This document shows positions 29,380-39,600 of a stretch of DNA of 59,249 bases, one piece after another (positions within the stretch are counted from its first letter, which is position 1; each line of letters begins with the position of its first letter). The stretch is taken from contig NZ_MKKC01000071.1 in the NCBI RefSeq assembly GCF_001942255.1, positions 1-59,249 on the forward strand. Direction: 5' to 3'. A model generated the notes under the pieces. The model did not search any database. It saw nothing but the letters and a program-made list of their open reading frames with translations, and was not told the origin of the DNA. Both the position numbers and the translations under genes were made by a program. Source of the stretch: Nocardiopsis sp. CNR-923. GTDB lineage: Bacteria; Actinomycetota; Actinomycetes; Streptosporangiales; Streptosporangiaceae.

Positions 29380-31065
29380 TCAACGGGTCGGCCCACCCAG
29401 GGGGACGAGCGTGAGCGCCGTCCGGTCGACGCCGTCCACGTGGAGGAAGGCGTTGACCGCGTCGTCGACGAACCCGGACACCACCAGGCTGTGCAGCCCC
29501 AGTGCCGTGGCGCACAGCGTCAGGTTCTGCGCGACGTGTCCGGCCTCCTGGAGGAGGAGGCGCAGGGCCCGCTGCCCGTAGCCCGTGCGCAGCCTCCCCA
29601 CGTCGCCCACCAGTACCACGAGGGCGCCGACCGTGGCCGCGACCGCCCCCGGACGACCGTCGGCCTCCCCCCGGAGGAAGGGGGACAGCTCCGTCAGGCG
29701 CCCCGCCCCCCGGGGGCCGTCCGTGCGCAGCAGGGCGTTCCCCTCGGGCAGGTAGCGGTACGCGCCGGGGGCCAGCCCCTCCACGTGTTGGGCCACCACG
29801 TGGATCTCGGTGGCGTAGGCCGCCCCCGGACTGGGGTGGTTGCGCGCCGGGGTGCGCCGGCCGGTCTCGTCGGCGCGGGCCGGACTCGGCCCCGCCGCGT
29901 GGGCGAGCAGGCGGGAGAGGTCGGCCAGGGCGAGGTGGGAACCGTAGTCCCCGTACGCGCTTGACCTGCGGGCCAGGACCTCTCCCAGGTCGGCTTCGAG
30001 TGGACCGGGGTCGGGAAGGGCGGTCATGGGGGCTCCCGCCGCGAGGGCGGAGAACCGCTCCGGCGGAACCGGCCGAGGCAGGTGGGCGCCGCCGATCGTC
30101 GCCGTCCGGTACTTGCTCGCCTCGGCGTACAGGCGGTCCGGGGCGGTCGCCTCCGGCGAGAAGTAGTCGCCGGGCGGCGTCCCGCGCGGATAGGACAGGG
30201 ACAGGAGCCAGGCGACCAGGCGCTCGTCGTCGATGGTCAACCCGAGACGGTTGTGGGTCATGTGCAGCAGGGACCACACGATTCGGGTGAGGTCGTTGGT
30301 GAGTTCCATCCCCCGCAGCCGCTCCACGGTCCCCCGCAGCTCCGAGTGCCACAGGTGGTGGGTGGAGGAGCCCTCGGCGGAGACCAACCGCTCCACCCGG
30401 TCGCGCCGGCCCGACCACCGCGACGGCGCGGAGTGGAACAGCCGCTCGGCCGCCTCCCGGGACCGATCGTCGGCCGGGGCGACCTCGGCGGAGTAGTCCC
30501 AGCCGAAGTAGTATCCCCGGGCTCGCACGGCGGCCTCCACGTCGGAGAACCCGAGCACGGTGAAGGCCAGCGCGGTCAGGTCGGCGGCGACCACCAGACG
30601 CTGGTCCGCCCGGGGCGCGGCCCGCAGCACGGCCAGGCTGATCCTCGTGCTGGCGCAGAAGAAGTCCTCGCACGCCTCCAGCGCCTCGGGACCGCCGTAG
30701 CGCTCGGTCTCCGGCTCGTAGACCGCCTCGACCACGTCGCCGTCCGCGTGCCAGCGGTCCGGGTCGGCCTGGGGCAGCCCCGCGTAGAAGTCGGCGCTCC
30801 GCAGCTCCACCGCGTCCCCGGCGGTCTCCTTCGCGGCCTCGCGCATCCGCTCGGCGAAGGTCCGCACGGCGTCGGAGTCCGCATCCAGGAAGCGCACGCG
30901 CAGGTGGGGCCCGCCGTCCCAGTACCGCAGGAAGAACCAGGCGCGGGCGAGCCCCTCCGAGACCAGCTCCTCCGCGCGCGGAGCCAGGCGGTCGAGCAGG
31001 AACGCGTCGACACGCTCCCGATCGCGGTGCAGGTGGACGTACACGGCCGACCAGACGCGCGTCAT
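29380..31065 (-). CDS. Fusion of glutamate-elimination (split LanB C-terminal) domain and SagB-type azoline dehydrogenase, LazF-like
   Basis: 561 aa, two domains. Residues about 1-330 form the thiopeptide-type small dehydratase domain (starts TRVWSAVYVHLHRDRERVD; FFLRYWDGGPHLRVRF; HMTHNRLGLTIDDE), which removes glutamate from glutamyl-Ser/Thr to give dehydroamino acids. Residues about 350-561 are a SagB-type FMN nitroreductase (NHPSPGAAYATEIHVVAQ, LLLQEAGHVAQNLTLCATAL, VVSGFVDDAVNAFL) that would oxidise azolines to azoles. This fusion is, as I recall, the architecture of LazF in lactazole biosynthesis. The ATG overlaps the upstream stop by 4 nt (ATGA), indicating coupling. It is the last gene of the operon. 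Confidence 0.87.
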   Translation of the reverse strand: MTRVWSAVYVHLHRDRERVDAFLLDRLAPRAEELVSEGLARAWFFLRYWDGGPHLRVRFLDADSDAVRTFAERMREAAKETAGDAVELRSADFYAGLPQADPDRWHADGDVVEAVYEPETERYGGPEALEACEDFFCASTRISLAVLRAAPRADQRLVVAADLTALAFTVLGFSDVEAAVRARGYYFGWDYSAEVAPADDRSREAAERLFHSAPSRWSGRRDRVERLVSAEGSSTHHLWHSELRGTVERLRGMELTNDLTRIVWSLLHMTHNRLGLTIDDERLVAWLLSLSYPRGTPPGDYFSPEATAPDRLYAEASKYRTATIGGAHLPRPVPPERFSALAAGAPMTALPDPGPLEADLGEVLARRSSAYGDYGSHLALADLSRLLAHAAGPSPARADETGRRTPARNHPSPGAAYATEIHVVAQHVEGLAPGAYRYLPEGNALLRTDGPRGAGRLTELSPFLRGEADGRPGAVAATVGALVVLVGDVGRLRTGYGQRALRLLLQEAGHVAQNLTLCATALGLHSLVVSGFVDDAVNAFLHVDGVDRTALTLVPLGGPTR

Positions 31066-32435
31066 GGCGTGCTCCCTCCGTGGCCGGGGGCCGGTGCGGC
31101 GGCGTCGACGGGGACGTCCATGTAGGAGCCGCGTTCCGCGCGCACCCACAGCTGGTAGGCGGGGGTCTGGTCGGGTTCGAGTCCGAGAACGGCGGCCCAG
31201 TCCGCCTCCTCGTAGTTGCGCATGGGGCGCGCGCACAGTCCCGTGGCGGCGGCCCCCAGGCACCCCCACTGGGCGATCCACCCCAGGAGGGTGTGCAGGA
31301 CGGTCTGCGCGTGGTGTCCGTGGCGGCGGGCCCACGGAGCGAAGTCCACGGCCAGGGTGAACCCGAGGGAGGAGGAGAACGAGGTCGCCCCGGTTCGGGG
31401 GACGGTCCGGGCGGGACCGCGGCGCGGGGCGGTCGTCCCGGGGGCGGTGGGCCGCCAGGACCCATCGGGCTCCAGTTCGCGTGCGGTGCGGTCGTCGAGC
31501 CGGTCGTGCGCCAGCGCCATCCGGTACAGCCGCAGGGCCCCGGGAGCGGGTGACAGCGGCCGGACGGCGCCGAGCGCGGCCGTGAGGGCGTCCGTGACCC
31601 GGGCGCCGCGCTCGGGTGAGACGTGGCCGCTCGTGACGAGGTTGGCGGTGGAGAGCCCGCTGGTGCGGTCGTCCAACCAGTCGCGCAGGCGCCGTCCCGC
31701 GGGGGCGGTCGCGTCGGCGACCCGGGCCGTCGACTCGGGTGGCACGGCGGGGCCGCCCTCGTCGCCGTCCGGATCGAGGGTGATCACGGCGCAGGCGGTG
31801 GGACCGTCTGGCAGGGGAGCGGCCACGGGCGCCAGACGCGTCCGGGGGCGCAGGCCGGCACGGGCCAGGGTGAGTCCGAGCGTGGCCGCCAGGTGACCGC
31901 CCTCCAGCAGCGCCAGCGACGGCCGCAGCCGACCGTACTCGGGAGGAAGACGCCGCTGGTCCACCGCGACGACCAGGCGGGCGCCGGCCAGGCCGGTCTC
32001 CAGGTCGGCGGGGACCCGGGCGCCCGGCGTCGGCTGGAGCGCGTGCGACTGGGGGTCCACCCGCAGGCACCCGGAACCCGGTCCGCCACCGGCGGGCACG
32101 ACGTACAGGTCGGCGCCGAACAGGCCGCGCGGGGAGGGGTAGGCGCGGTGCACGGGGTAGCGGTCGGCGGCCGACACCCTGCGCACCCGCACCGCCTCCA
32201 CGCTCGCGGCGAGCATGCGTTGGACGGGGGTCCAGGGGCCGCCCAGCGGCGGACCGCCCGAGTCCAGGCCGCGCAGCGGCTCCAGCGCGGGAAGCGCGGG
32301 CGCCTGTCCTCCGGCGCCGCCGGTCGGACCGAGGGCCAGGGCCGGACCGGAGAAGAGCGTCTCCACCTGGGCGACGTCCTTGGCGTGCGACTGCGCGTGG
32401 AACGCCGCCAGCACGGGGGCGAGTTCGTCGGTCAC
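31062..32435 (-). CDS. Nitroreductase-fold protein of the thiopeptide operon, role uncertain
   Basis: 457 aa from GTG 32435, whose GTGA overlaps the ycaO stop exactly as at other junctions; the ATG at 32480 is the alternative. The protein appears to have two halves. The first has a weak SagB-like region (YPVHRAYPSPRGLFGADLYVV), with the Ser/Pro motif shifted. The second has TSFSSSLGFTLAVDFAPWAR and WIAQWGCLGAAATGLCARP, like the dehydrogenase partners of other thiopeptide clusters (TbtE type). The cluster already has a full dehydrogenase in the fusion gene downstream, so this may be a second oxidase, a scaffold or a degenerate partner. Key FMN residues cannot be judged with confidence. Confidence 0.62.
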   Translation of the reverse strand: MTDELAPVLAAFHAQSHAKDVAQVETLFSGPALALGPTGGAGGQAPALPALEPLRGLDSGGPPLGGPWTPVQRMLAASVEAVRVRRVSAADRYPVHRAYPSPRGLFGADLYVVPAGGGPGSGCLRVDPQSHALQPTPGARVPADLETGLAGARLVVAVDQRRLPPEYGRLRPSLALLEGGHLAATLGLTLARAGLRPRTRLAPVAAPLPDGPTACAVITLDPDGDEGGPAVPPESTARVADATAPAGRRLRDWLDDRTSGLSTANLVTSGHVSPERGARVTDALTAALGAVRPLSPAPGALRLYRMALAHDRLDDRTARELEPDGSWRPTAPGTTAPRRGPARTVPRTGATSFSSSLGFTLAVDFAPWARRHGHHAQTVLHTLLGWIAQWGCLGAAATGLCARPMRNYEEADWAAVLGLEPDQTPAYQLWVRAERGSYMDVPVDAAAPAPGHGGSTP

Positions 32436-34227
32436 GGGAACGGGTGCGGTACCGGATGGACCGTGCCGGGGCTCTCCCATGGGACTCCTCCTTCGAACAG
32501 CGTGTGCGCGCGGGTGAGTCTGCCCAGGCGGCGCGTACGCCGGTGGGTGTGGCCGAAGGTCATCGGCAGGGCGCCCGGGACGATCACCTTCACCGACCGC
32601 ACGCCCGCCGCCGCCACGTAGGGCGTGCTGCTCTGGTCCACCACCACGACGTCCAGGCCGAGGCCGTGCATCCGGGCCAGGTGGGCGTCGAGCACGGCCG
32701 TGAGGTCGCGCCGGTGAACGAGGCGGGCCGTCCCGACCGGAACTCCTCCTCGGACACGGTGTCCGTGGGCGCGTCCAGGAACGCCCAGTGCGGGCGGGCC
32801 TCCCACAGCCCGTGCATGCCGGTGTGGTCCTCCAGGGTCCGGACCAGGGTGAAGTCGTCGAGCATGGGGCGGCAGCGCTCCACGCCCACGGACGGCCGCA
32901 TGCGCACCCACTTGGGGTACATGAGCGCGTTGGTGGCGGTCTCCTCCACCGCGGCCAGGAGCGCGCGCCGGGGGTCGGGGTGCGCGCCGGTGGCGAGGCT
33001 GAGCGCGGGGGCTCGACCGTCGCGGACGTCCTCCTCCAGAGCGGTCACCGTCGTCAGCGCGGTCGGGACGCCCAGGTCGGAGGTCAGGTCCAGGACGCGC
33101 AGCGTCAGGCGGCGCTCGTCCAGCAGGTCCAGCAGGTGGACCAGGTCCGGGTTCCGGCGCACGTCGACCTCCCGCAGCCGGGTGCGGGAGTACCAGGCGA
33201 GCAGGAAGGCGTCCCGCTCCACCACCTCGAACAGGCCGTACAGGACCGCCTCCTCCAGGGAGGAGCCGACGGCGCATCCGTTGGAGGACTCGTAGAGGAA
33301 GCGGGTCCCGTGGTCTCCGGCGTGCCAGTACGCGACGTGCTCGGGTACCAGGACCCGGCGCCGCTCACGGGTGGACCAACCCCACACCCAGGTCGTGGGG
33401 GTGTCCGGGGTGTACGGGACCAGGTCGAAGGCCGGGTGGCCGTACCACTCGGGTTCGTGTGTGCCGAGCCGTTCGGGGTCCACGGCGTCGTCCGCGAGTT
33501 GGGCGTAGGAACCGGACACCGTCGCCGATCCGGAGAGCCGGTGGCCGCCCGTGACGCGTTCGACGCCCTCCAGCAGGGCGGGGACCTCGCTGTCGGTGAA
33601 GCGGGTGGACCGGCCGTAGCCGCCCTCGCGGGCGGTGTGTCCGGGGGCGACGGCCTCGCAGGTGACGAGGCACAGCGGCGACTCCTCGTCGCGGTAGACG
33701 TGCGCGGTCGGGCCGAAACGGAAGTCGAGCAGCCGTTCACGCAGGTCGGACCGGTCCACCGCCCGGGTGCGGAGCGCGTCGCCGACGGTCGGCTGGGGGG
33801 TGTGCGGGTCGAGCGTTCCGGGTGGGGACAGCCCGGCCCCGGCGGGGAAGCAGCCCGCGCAGTGCGGGTGGGGAACGAAGCGGTGCCTGGTCACCTCCCC
33901 GGTGCGGCAGTCCAGTGCGACCAGGGCGAGTCGCAGTTCCTCGGGGGCGGTGAGGGCGGCGTCAGCCAGGCGGGCGAAGGCGTCCGACCACAGGGTGAAC
34001 AGGGCCGGGTCGAGGGCGGACCGGTCGGGGTCGACGCCGCCCTCCACGTCGCGCCGCCACAGCCCGGCGCAGCGGGCGCAGCCCGTGCCCCCGTCCGGTG
34101 TCCAGGGGCCGAGGACGGCGAGGGCCCCGCTCATGCCGGTGAAGAGCACACCCCCTTCGACACGGGTGGAGTGCGGCTCGGCCATCGTGGCTCCGGTGGG
34201 GCGGGGGACGCGCACGGTCACGACCAT
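32432..34227 (-). CDS. YcaO-domain azoline cyclodehydratase (one frameshift)
   Basis: ATP-dependent cyclisation of Cys (and possibly Ser/Thr) of the precursor core to azolines, about 598 aa. The N-terminal part has two CxxC pairs (CARC about residue 50, CAGC about 124), probably zinc-binding. The YcaO domain shows FLYESSNGCAVGSSLEEAVL and YGLFEVVERDAFLLAWY, and a C-terminal Pro-rich end (PHPFP) typical of TOMM YcaO proteins. The frame breaks near 32731; one added base yields GRARLVHRRDLTAVLDAHLA. The ATG at 34227 overlaps the upstream gene by 10 nt; a second ATG at 34185 is possible. It needs the ocin-ThiF-like partner encoded just upstream. Confidence 0.9.
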
Positions 34228-35825
34228 CGGGCCACCGCCGCGAACACACCCCGCCGCCGCCAGTCCGGGGCGCCGTGCGGCTCCTCCACGCGGACCAGCC
34301 CGGTCTCCCGGCGCCATCGGGTGAGCGAGGATGTGGCCGCGTCGGTCCGGGCCGCCGCGCGGACCACGCGGCCGTGCGGGGTCTGGGCTCCGGCGACGGC
34401 CCGGAGCAGGGCCTCCCGCACGCACGCGTCGAGGTCGGCCGCCGTTCCCGCGCCGAGGACGGCGTCCCCCGGGCCGAGGACCGCGGTGAGCCACAGCCCC
34501 TCCCACACGCGGACGCGGAGCCGGGCCGGCACCCCGAAGCGCAGGGTCAGCGCCGCCCAGAGCCGACGCGCGGGGGCGGACAGGGACGGCGGTTCGACGT
34601 CCTTCCAGTCCACCGCCCGGTCGTTCAGGACCAGGTCCGCGACGGCCGCGCCGACCGCGGACGCCGACGTCAGACCGAGCCCGAGCCCGCCGTCGCCCTC
34701 CCGTGGACGGCGCCGCCACGCGGTGGCGCTCAGGCCGCCGAGCAGGGCGTCCACCCGGGCCTGCGCGGTGCTGAACCCGCAGCCGACCAGGTCGGAGCGG
34801 TCCACCCGGGCCAGGCCCACGGGGAGCTGGGGAAGATCGCCGGGCACAGGCGCGCCCACCGGTCCGAACACCCGGTCCCACAGGTGCGCGACCGCCTCCA
34901 GCAGGTCGGGCGCCTCGGGCGCCGCGTCGTCGGCTTCCGGCGGACCGAGGGGCGCGGTGCGATCCGGATCCAGCACGGGCGGGCAGACGAAGGGGTGCGG
35001 CTCGCTGACGAGGTCGTCGGAGGTCACCATGAACTCCGGGTCCGCCGCCGTTCCCGGCCCGGACCCGGTGGGGTCGGACGGCGGACCGTCGGCGAGGCGC
35101 GCCACGTGGGCGACCAGCGCCAGGGCCAGTTGGGCGGCGACGAGGGAGCCGGTGATCCCCACGGCGGACGCCGCCAACGGCGGGCGGTCCCGCTCCGGAG
35201 CGCGTTCGCGGAGCCAGTCCTGGACGCGCTCGACCAGTTCGGTACTGGCGGAGGCGGTGCGGGGGCCGGACAGCCACACGCCCCGGCCCGTCGCGATCAG
35301 GTGCAGGGCCTCCTCGTGCCCGGGCACCAGGAGGCGCGTGGTCAGCGCCGCGCCGCCGTCGCGCCCCTCCTCGGTCCGCACGGAGCGGAACCCCGCGCGC
35401 TCCAGCGCGCGGTGGACCTCCGACCCCAGCAGGGAGCAGGAGGCGCGGACGCGGATCTGGCTCCGCTGGAGCGCCCTCAGCGCCGCGAACGGGCGACGGG
35501 TCATCGTCTCCAGGTGGGCGAAGGCCGCGCGGTCCGTCTCGGCCAGGTCGGTCTCCTCCTCCACCTCGCGCAGGAAACCGTGCTCCTCCAGTTGGTCGAG
35601 CATGCCCTCCAGGAAGGGCCGTCCCGGGGCGGGGAATCTCGCGGTCAGGTCGCCCCGGACGAAACCCGCGCGCAGTGTGGGCTCCAGGGCCCGCCACACG
35701 GTGTCGGCCCGAGCCCCGCGGACGACGACGGCGGTCACGCCCATGCTGACCGCGACGCCCTCCTCGGCCAGGGAACGGGCGCGGACGGCGCTCTTGAGCC
35801 GCAGGGGAACCGTGCGGTCAGTCAT
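34218..35825 (-). CDS. Ocin-ThiF-like/RRE-containing partner of the cyclodehydratase
   Basis: 535 aa. Its N terminus (PLRLKSAVRARSLAEEGVAV, then LTARFPAPGRPFLEGMLDQL and EEHGFLREVEEETD) has the winged-helix pattern of a RiPP recognition element, which binds the leader peptide. The middle section (TRPFAALRALQRSQIRVRASC) and VGITGSLVAAQLALALVAHV look like a degenerate E1/ThiF-type fold without its own ATP-binding signature. In characterised thiopeptide systems this protein delivers the precursor to YcaO. The gene overlaps its neighbours on both sides (8 and 10 nt). Confidence 0.8.
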   Translation of the reverse strand: MTDRTVPLRLKSAVRARSLAEEGVAVSMGVTAVVVRGARADTVWRALEPTLRAGFVRGDLTARFPAPGRPFLEGMLDQLEEHGFLREVEEETDLAETDRAAFAHLETMTRRPFAALRALQRSQIRVRASCSLLGSEVHRALERAGFRSVRTEEGRDGGAALTTRLLVPGHEEALHLIATGRGVWLSGPRTASASTELVERVQDWLRERAPERDRPPLAASAVGITGSLVAAQLALALVAHVARLADGPPSDPTGSGPGTAADPEFMVTSDDLVSEPHPFVCPPVLDPDRTAPLGPPEADDAAPEAPDLLEAVAHLWDRVFGPVGAPVPGDLPQLPVGLARVDRSDLVGCGFSTAQARVDALLGGLSATAWRRRPREGDGGLGLGLTSASAVGAAVADLVLNDRAVDWKDVEPPSLSAPARRLWAALTLRFGVPARLRVRVWEGLWLTAVLGPGDAVLGAGTAADLDACVREALLRAVAGAQTPHGRVVRAAARTDAATSSLTRWRRETGLVRVEEPHGAPDWRRRGVFAAVARWS

Positions 35826-36953
35826 CGTCCACCCACGGGAGGGTCGGCCTGAGCTCGGGGTCGCTCTGTTGGTGGGCGACGACCCTGGCCACGGTCTGTT
35901 CCCAGCTCTCGCCGACCACCTCCTGCGCGGCCTCGGTGAGCAGGTAGGCGATGGAGTACCGCTGAACCGGCGTCACCCCCATCAGGGGCAGCAGGTCGAA
36001 GAAGCAGTTGATCACGAACCGGAACGCCGCGAACCCGTGTCCGTCGCCGAGCCTGGTGAAGTCCAGCTTCCTGAACTCCCGGTGGAAGTCGCTGTAGGAG
36101 CGTTCGTCCGACCCGCTCCAGCGCACCCGCGTCTGGTCCCCGAACCGGGCCGCGGCGTCGAGGCGGTCCGGGTGGGGGAAGGGCAGGATGTGGCCGTCCC
36201 GAGCGAGCGCGGTGGCCTCCGGCAGCCAGCGCCGGGTCCAGTCCAGCCAGGACAGCGCGGAGGGGTCCCGCGTGGCGCCTCGTGCACCGCGCGCAGGGCC
36301 GCGACCAGCCCCTCTCGCTGGTCCCGGTAGGAGGCGGCGAGCCGTTCCTGGGCCGTCCCCTTCGGATCGGACCAGTGGAAGTACTCCTTCCAGTGCGAGA
36401 GGAACGCCTGGTACCCGGAGCGCAGCCCCCACTCGGGGTAATGGGAGGCGATCGCCGCCATCCCGGCGAACACGTGCGGGACGGCGGACCGGCCGTCGAT
36501 CCGGTCGGCCACGCGGGGGAGCCCGTCGGTCAGCACGCGGCCCTTGAGCGAGACCGCCTCGGGACTTCGTAGGAACGTGTCGACCGGATCGTCCCGCAGC
36601 CACCGCACGGAGTTGTCCGGTTCCAGGGGCGCGTAGGGCGGCTCCACCAGTTCCAGGCGGCCCATCCGTTCGGAGAGGGCGGCGTACCGCTCGGGGTCCA
36701 GGGCGTGTGTGGAGGGAGCGCGCTCCAGGAAGACCCGGATGTCGGCCGCGGCGGATTCGGCCGCCTCTCCCACCGGCCCGGGGTCGCCGTCCAGGTAGAG
36801 CACGCAGTGCGGGCCCAGACGCCAGTGCAGGTGCAGCCATGCGGAGTCGACGCCCTCCCGGCCCGCGGTCCGCAGGGCGGCGGGGACGAGGCACTCGCGC
36901 AGGAGCGCGCTCTTATCGCTGTCGTAGTAGGTCACGCGGAGTCCGACGGTCAA
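35818..36953 (-). CDS. Thiopeptide pyridine synthase-like protein (one frameshift)
   Basis: About 378 aa after repair, the size of the thiopeptide cycloaddition enzymes (TbtD/LazC type). These resemble the LanB C-terminal fold and catalyse the aza-[4+2] reaction of two dehydroalanines, releasing the leader. Visible segments are WLHLHWRLGPHCVLYLDGDP, YQAFLSHWKEYFHWSDPKG and FFDLLPLMGVTPVQRYSIAY. The frame breaks near 36277; one added base gives HEAATRDPSALSWLDWTRRW. A TTG at 36953 overlaps the upstream TGA (TTGA) and starts directly into the conserved region. Assignment as cyclase rather than a second elimination protein rests on length and position. Confidence 0.78.
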
Positions 36954-39600
36954 GGGAGCAGCCTCGCTTCGCCTGGGGGATCGGGCATCGGAGGGGCCGG
37001 GGGGCGGGACAGGGTGGAGACTTCGAGGAACACCTCGGTGGCGTGGTGGCCGTCCGGCCCCCGCAGCCCGCCGTCCTCGGGGTGGGGCAGGAGTTCCTCC
37101 AGCATCAGGGTCGGCCCGAGGTGGGCCAGCCGCTTGGCCGCGGTGGCCGTGTGCAGCCTGCTCAGGAAGTCGACGTGCTGGGGCTTGGGCGCCATCGCCC
37201 GTTCCAACGGGCCGAGCCGCGCTCCCTGGAGCGGGCGCGCGAAGACCTGGTCGGGGATGCCGCGGGACAGCCGTTCGGTGTTGGTCCGGCGGTACAGCGC
37301 CTCGACCGGCTCGCCCGGCTCCGCCCGCAGCGAGGACGCGTCCACGGCCCACCGGCGGCGGAACAGCAGCACGTCGCCGAAGGAGATGCGCGGGGTGCCG
37401 CCGGACCGGCGGCACTCGTGCCAGCCGTCGTGCAGGTCCAGGGCGAGGTCGCCGAACGAGAAGAACGGCGAGTCCGCCACCATGGCCACGAGCATTTCGT
37501 CGTAGGGCAGCGCGTGCGGGACGAGGAACCCCGTGTAGACCGGGTCGATCTCCTGGCCGGTCGAGGCGAGGACGAGCTCAGGCCGTTCGGGGTGTGGACC
37601 AGTTCCAGGTCGCGGGTGGAAGGGCCGTCGGCGAGGGTCGGCTCGTCGCGCAGGGCCAGTTCCTCGTCGGCGAGCAGGGGTGACAGGTTGGCGTTGAACC
37701 CCAGGGCGGACCGCATGTGCACGGTGGTCGAGCCAGCCGGAGCCAGGCGTCGGACGTGGTCCGCCACGCGGGCGTGGACGTCGTCGGGCAGGTCGGCGAG
37801 GAACCGGCTGAAGTAGCGTGCGCGCCCGCCGTACACGTGGTTGAGGACGAGGCGGCCGCGGTCGGGGTGGCCGAACACGGCGAAGGACCTCGGTGTGGCG
37901 GACTCCCGTTCCGGAAGGAGTTCGGCGATCTCGTCGACGACCGCGGGGTCCACCTCCACGGACTCGGCGTCCTCCCGTGCCAGTTCGCGAAGGTGCTCCA
38001 CGGCGCGCCGCCGGGCCGCCAGCAGCGCGGACAGGGCGTCGTCGGCGTCTCCGGCGTCCCCGGCGTCCGCCCCCGCGGACATCAGCCGCTGCGTCAGGGG
38101 GAAGGCCGCGCGCGCCCGCTCCGCGAACTCGTCCAGGTCGGCGCACCGGCCGCCCCGCCCGTAACGGGTGGTGAACACGCTCTCCAGGGCGCCCGACAGC
38201 ACCCGCTGGTCGTCCAGGGCGTACAGCAGCGGCATCAGTCGGCGCAGGTCCGACGTCCAGGCGCGGGTCCACGCTCGGGGAACCGGAGCGCCGCGCGAGA
38301 CGAGGCAGTCCTCCACCAGCGGCGACGTGGCCGTGTTCGGTTCGCCGAGGGCCTCGGACCACGACCGCTGGAGACGGAGGAGGGCGCGCGCACGCTCCGA
38401 GCCGTCGGCCGTCCCGAAACCGGCGAGCGCCTCCTCGGTGTCGCGGAAGGCCGCGGCCACGGCGGCGGCGGCCTTCCCGGGAAGGCGCGCCGCCAGGTCG
38501 TGCCAGCTCCGGGCGAAGCGCGGGGACTGTTCGGGGGCCGGGAACCACGGGACCAGGATCCCCTCGCCGATGAGCCGGTCCAGCAGGCCCATCGCGTACG
38601 CCGGGGCGCAGCCGAGGTCGGCCGCGAGGCCCTGGCCCAACCCGTCCAGCCGGGTCGGCACGCCCGCGCGGGCCTGGAGCGAGCCGAGCAGCCGACCCCA
38701 CACACCGGTCATCGGCAGGCGGACCTCCTCCTCGCCGAACGCGTCCGCGCGCAGTCCGGGGGCGGGTGCGGACCAGCGTCGGCGGCGCAGGACCAGTCGA
38801 TCGCCCGCACGGCGCGCGCTGCCGGTGAGCACCCATTCCAGGCCCGACCGGGCCTCGGCGTCGGCGGCCAGCACCCGGCCCGCCTGCCGGGGCAGGAGCC
38901 GTCGCAGGTCGGCCCTGGCCGAGAAGTGCAGCGGCTCGCCGTCGCGGTCCGCCGATCCCGGGTGCTCCAGGTCGTCGAAGTGCACCCCGGTGTAGAGGGA
39001 GTACGGGCTGACCTTCACCGTCGACCGCGAGAAGTACCGGACCAGCGCCGGTTCGGCCTTGCGCGCACGTTTGTCCGGCGGCCCGTCCGCGGCCGCACGC
39101 GCCGCGACCGCCCGGTGCAGGTCCGGGCTGGAGAGCGCCGTGCCGCGGTCCACGGCCGGGTCGCGTGCCCACGCGGCGAGCACGGCGCGCTCGGCCGCCA
39201 GGGCGTCGGCGTGCGCGGAGTCGAGGCGTTCGACGGCCGTCGCGGTGGCCGCCCAGCTCCGCGTCCACTCGGCCAGGAGCGGCACCCGTGCGAGCAGGGG
39301 GTCCTCGGCGGCGGGCCGGCGCGGGTCGGCGGGCGGACGGTCGTTGAACACGTCGCGCTTGACGGCCAGCGCCGCGCGCCGGTCCCGTCCGGACTCCAGT
39401 CCGGGGGTCGCCCGGTGCAGTTCGTCGAGCAACCGCGCGCGGAGGCCGTCCCTGCGGCACTGCTCCTCGACGAGGGCCAGCAGCAGGGCGCGGTCCGTGT
39501 CCACGGCGGGGGCGGGCGCGCGCAGCGGTCGGTACGGGTACAGGTTCACGCGGGAGACCAGGTAGGGGCCCTCCACGCAGTCGGGGACGGGTACGCTCAC
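36950..39600 (-). CDS. LanB-type glutamylation subunit of split dehydratase (one frameshift)
   Basis: About 883 aa. It is similar to the N-terminal two-thirds of class I lanthipeptide dehydratases, which transfer Glu from glutamyl-tRNA to Ser/Thr of the precursor. It begins GPYLVSRVNLYPYRPLRAPA and contains RYFSRSTVKVSPYSLYTGV (about residue 200) and GRLVLNHVYGGRARYFSRF. The elimination half is absent and is supplied by the fusion gene at 29380. The frame breaks near 37580 in a C run; one added C gives HTPNGPELVLASTGQEIDPV. GTG 39600 overlaps the permease stop by 4 nt (GTGA). Confidence 0.88.
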
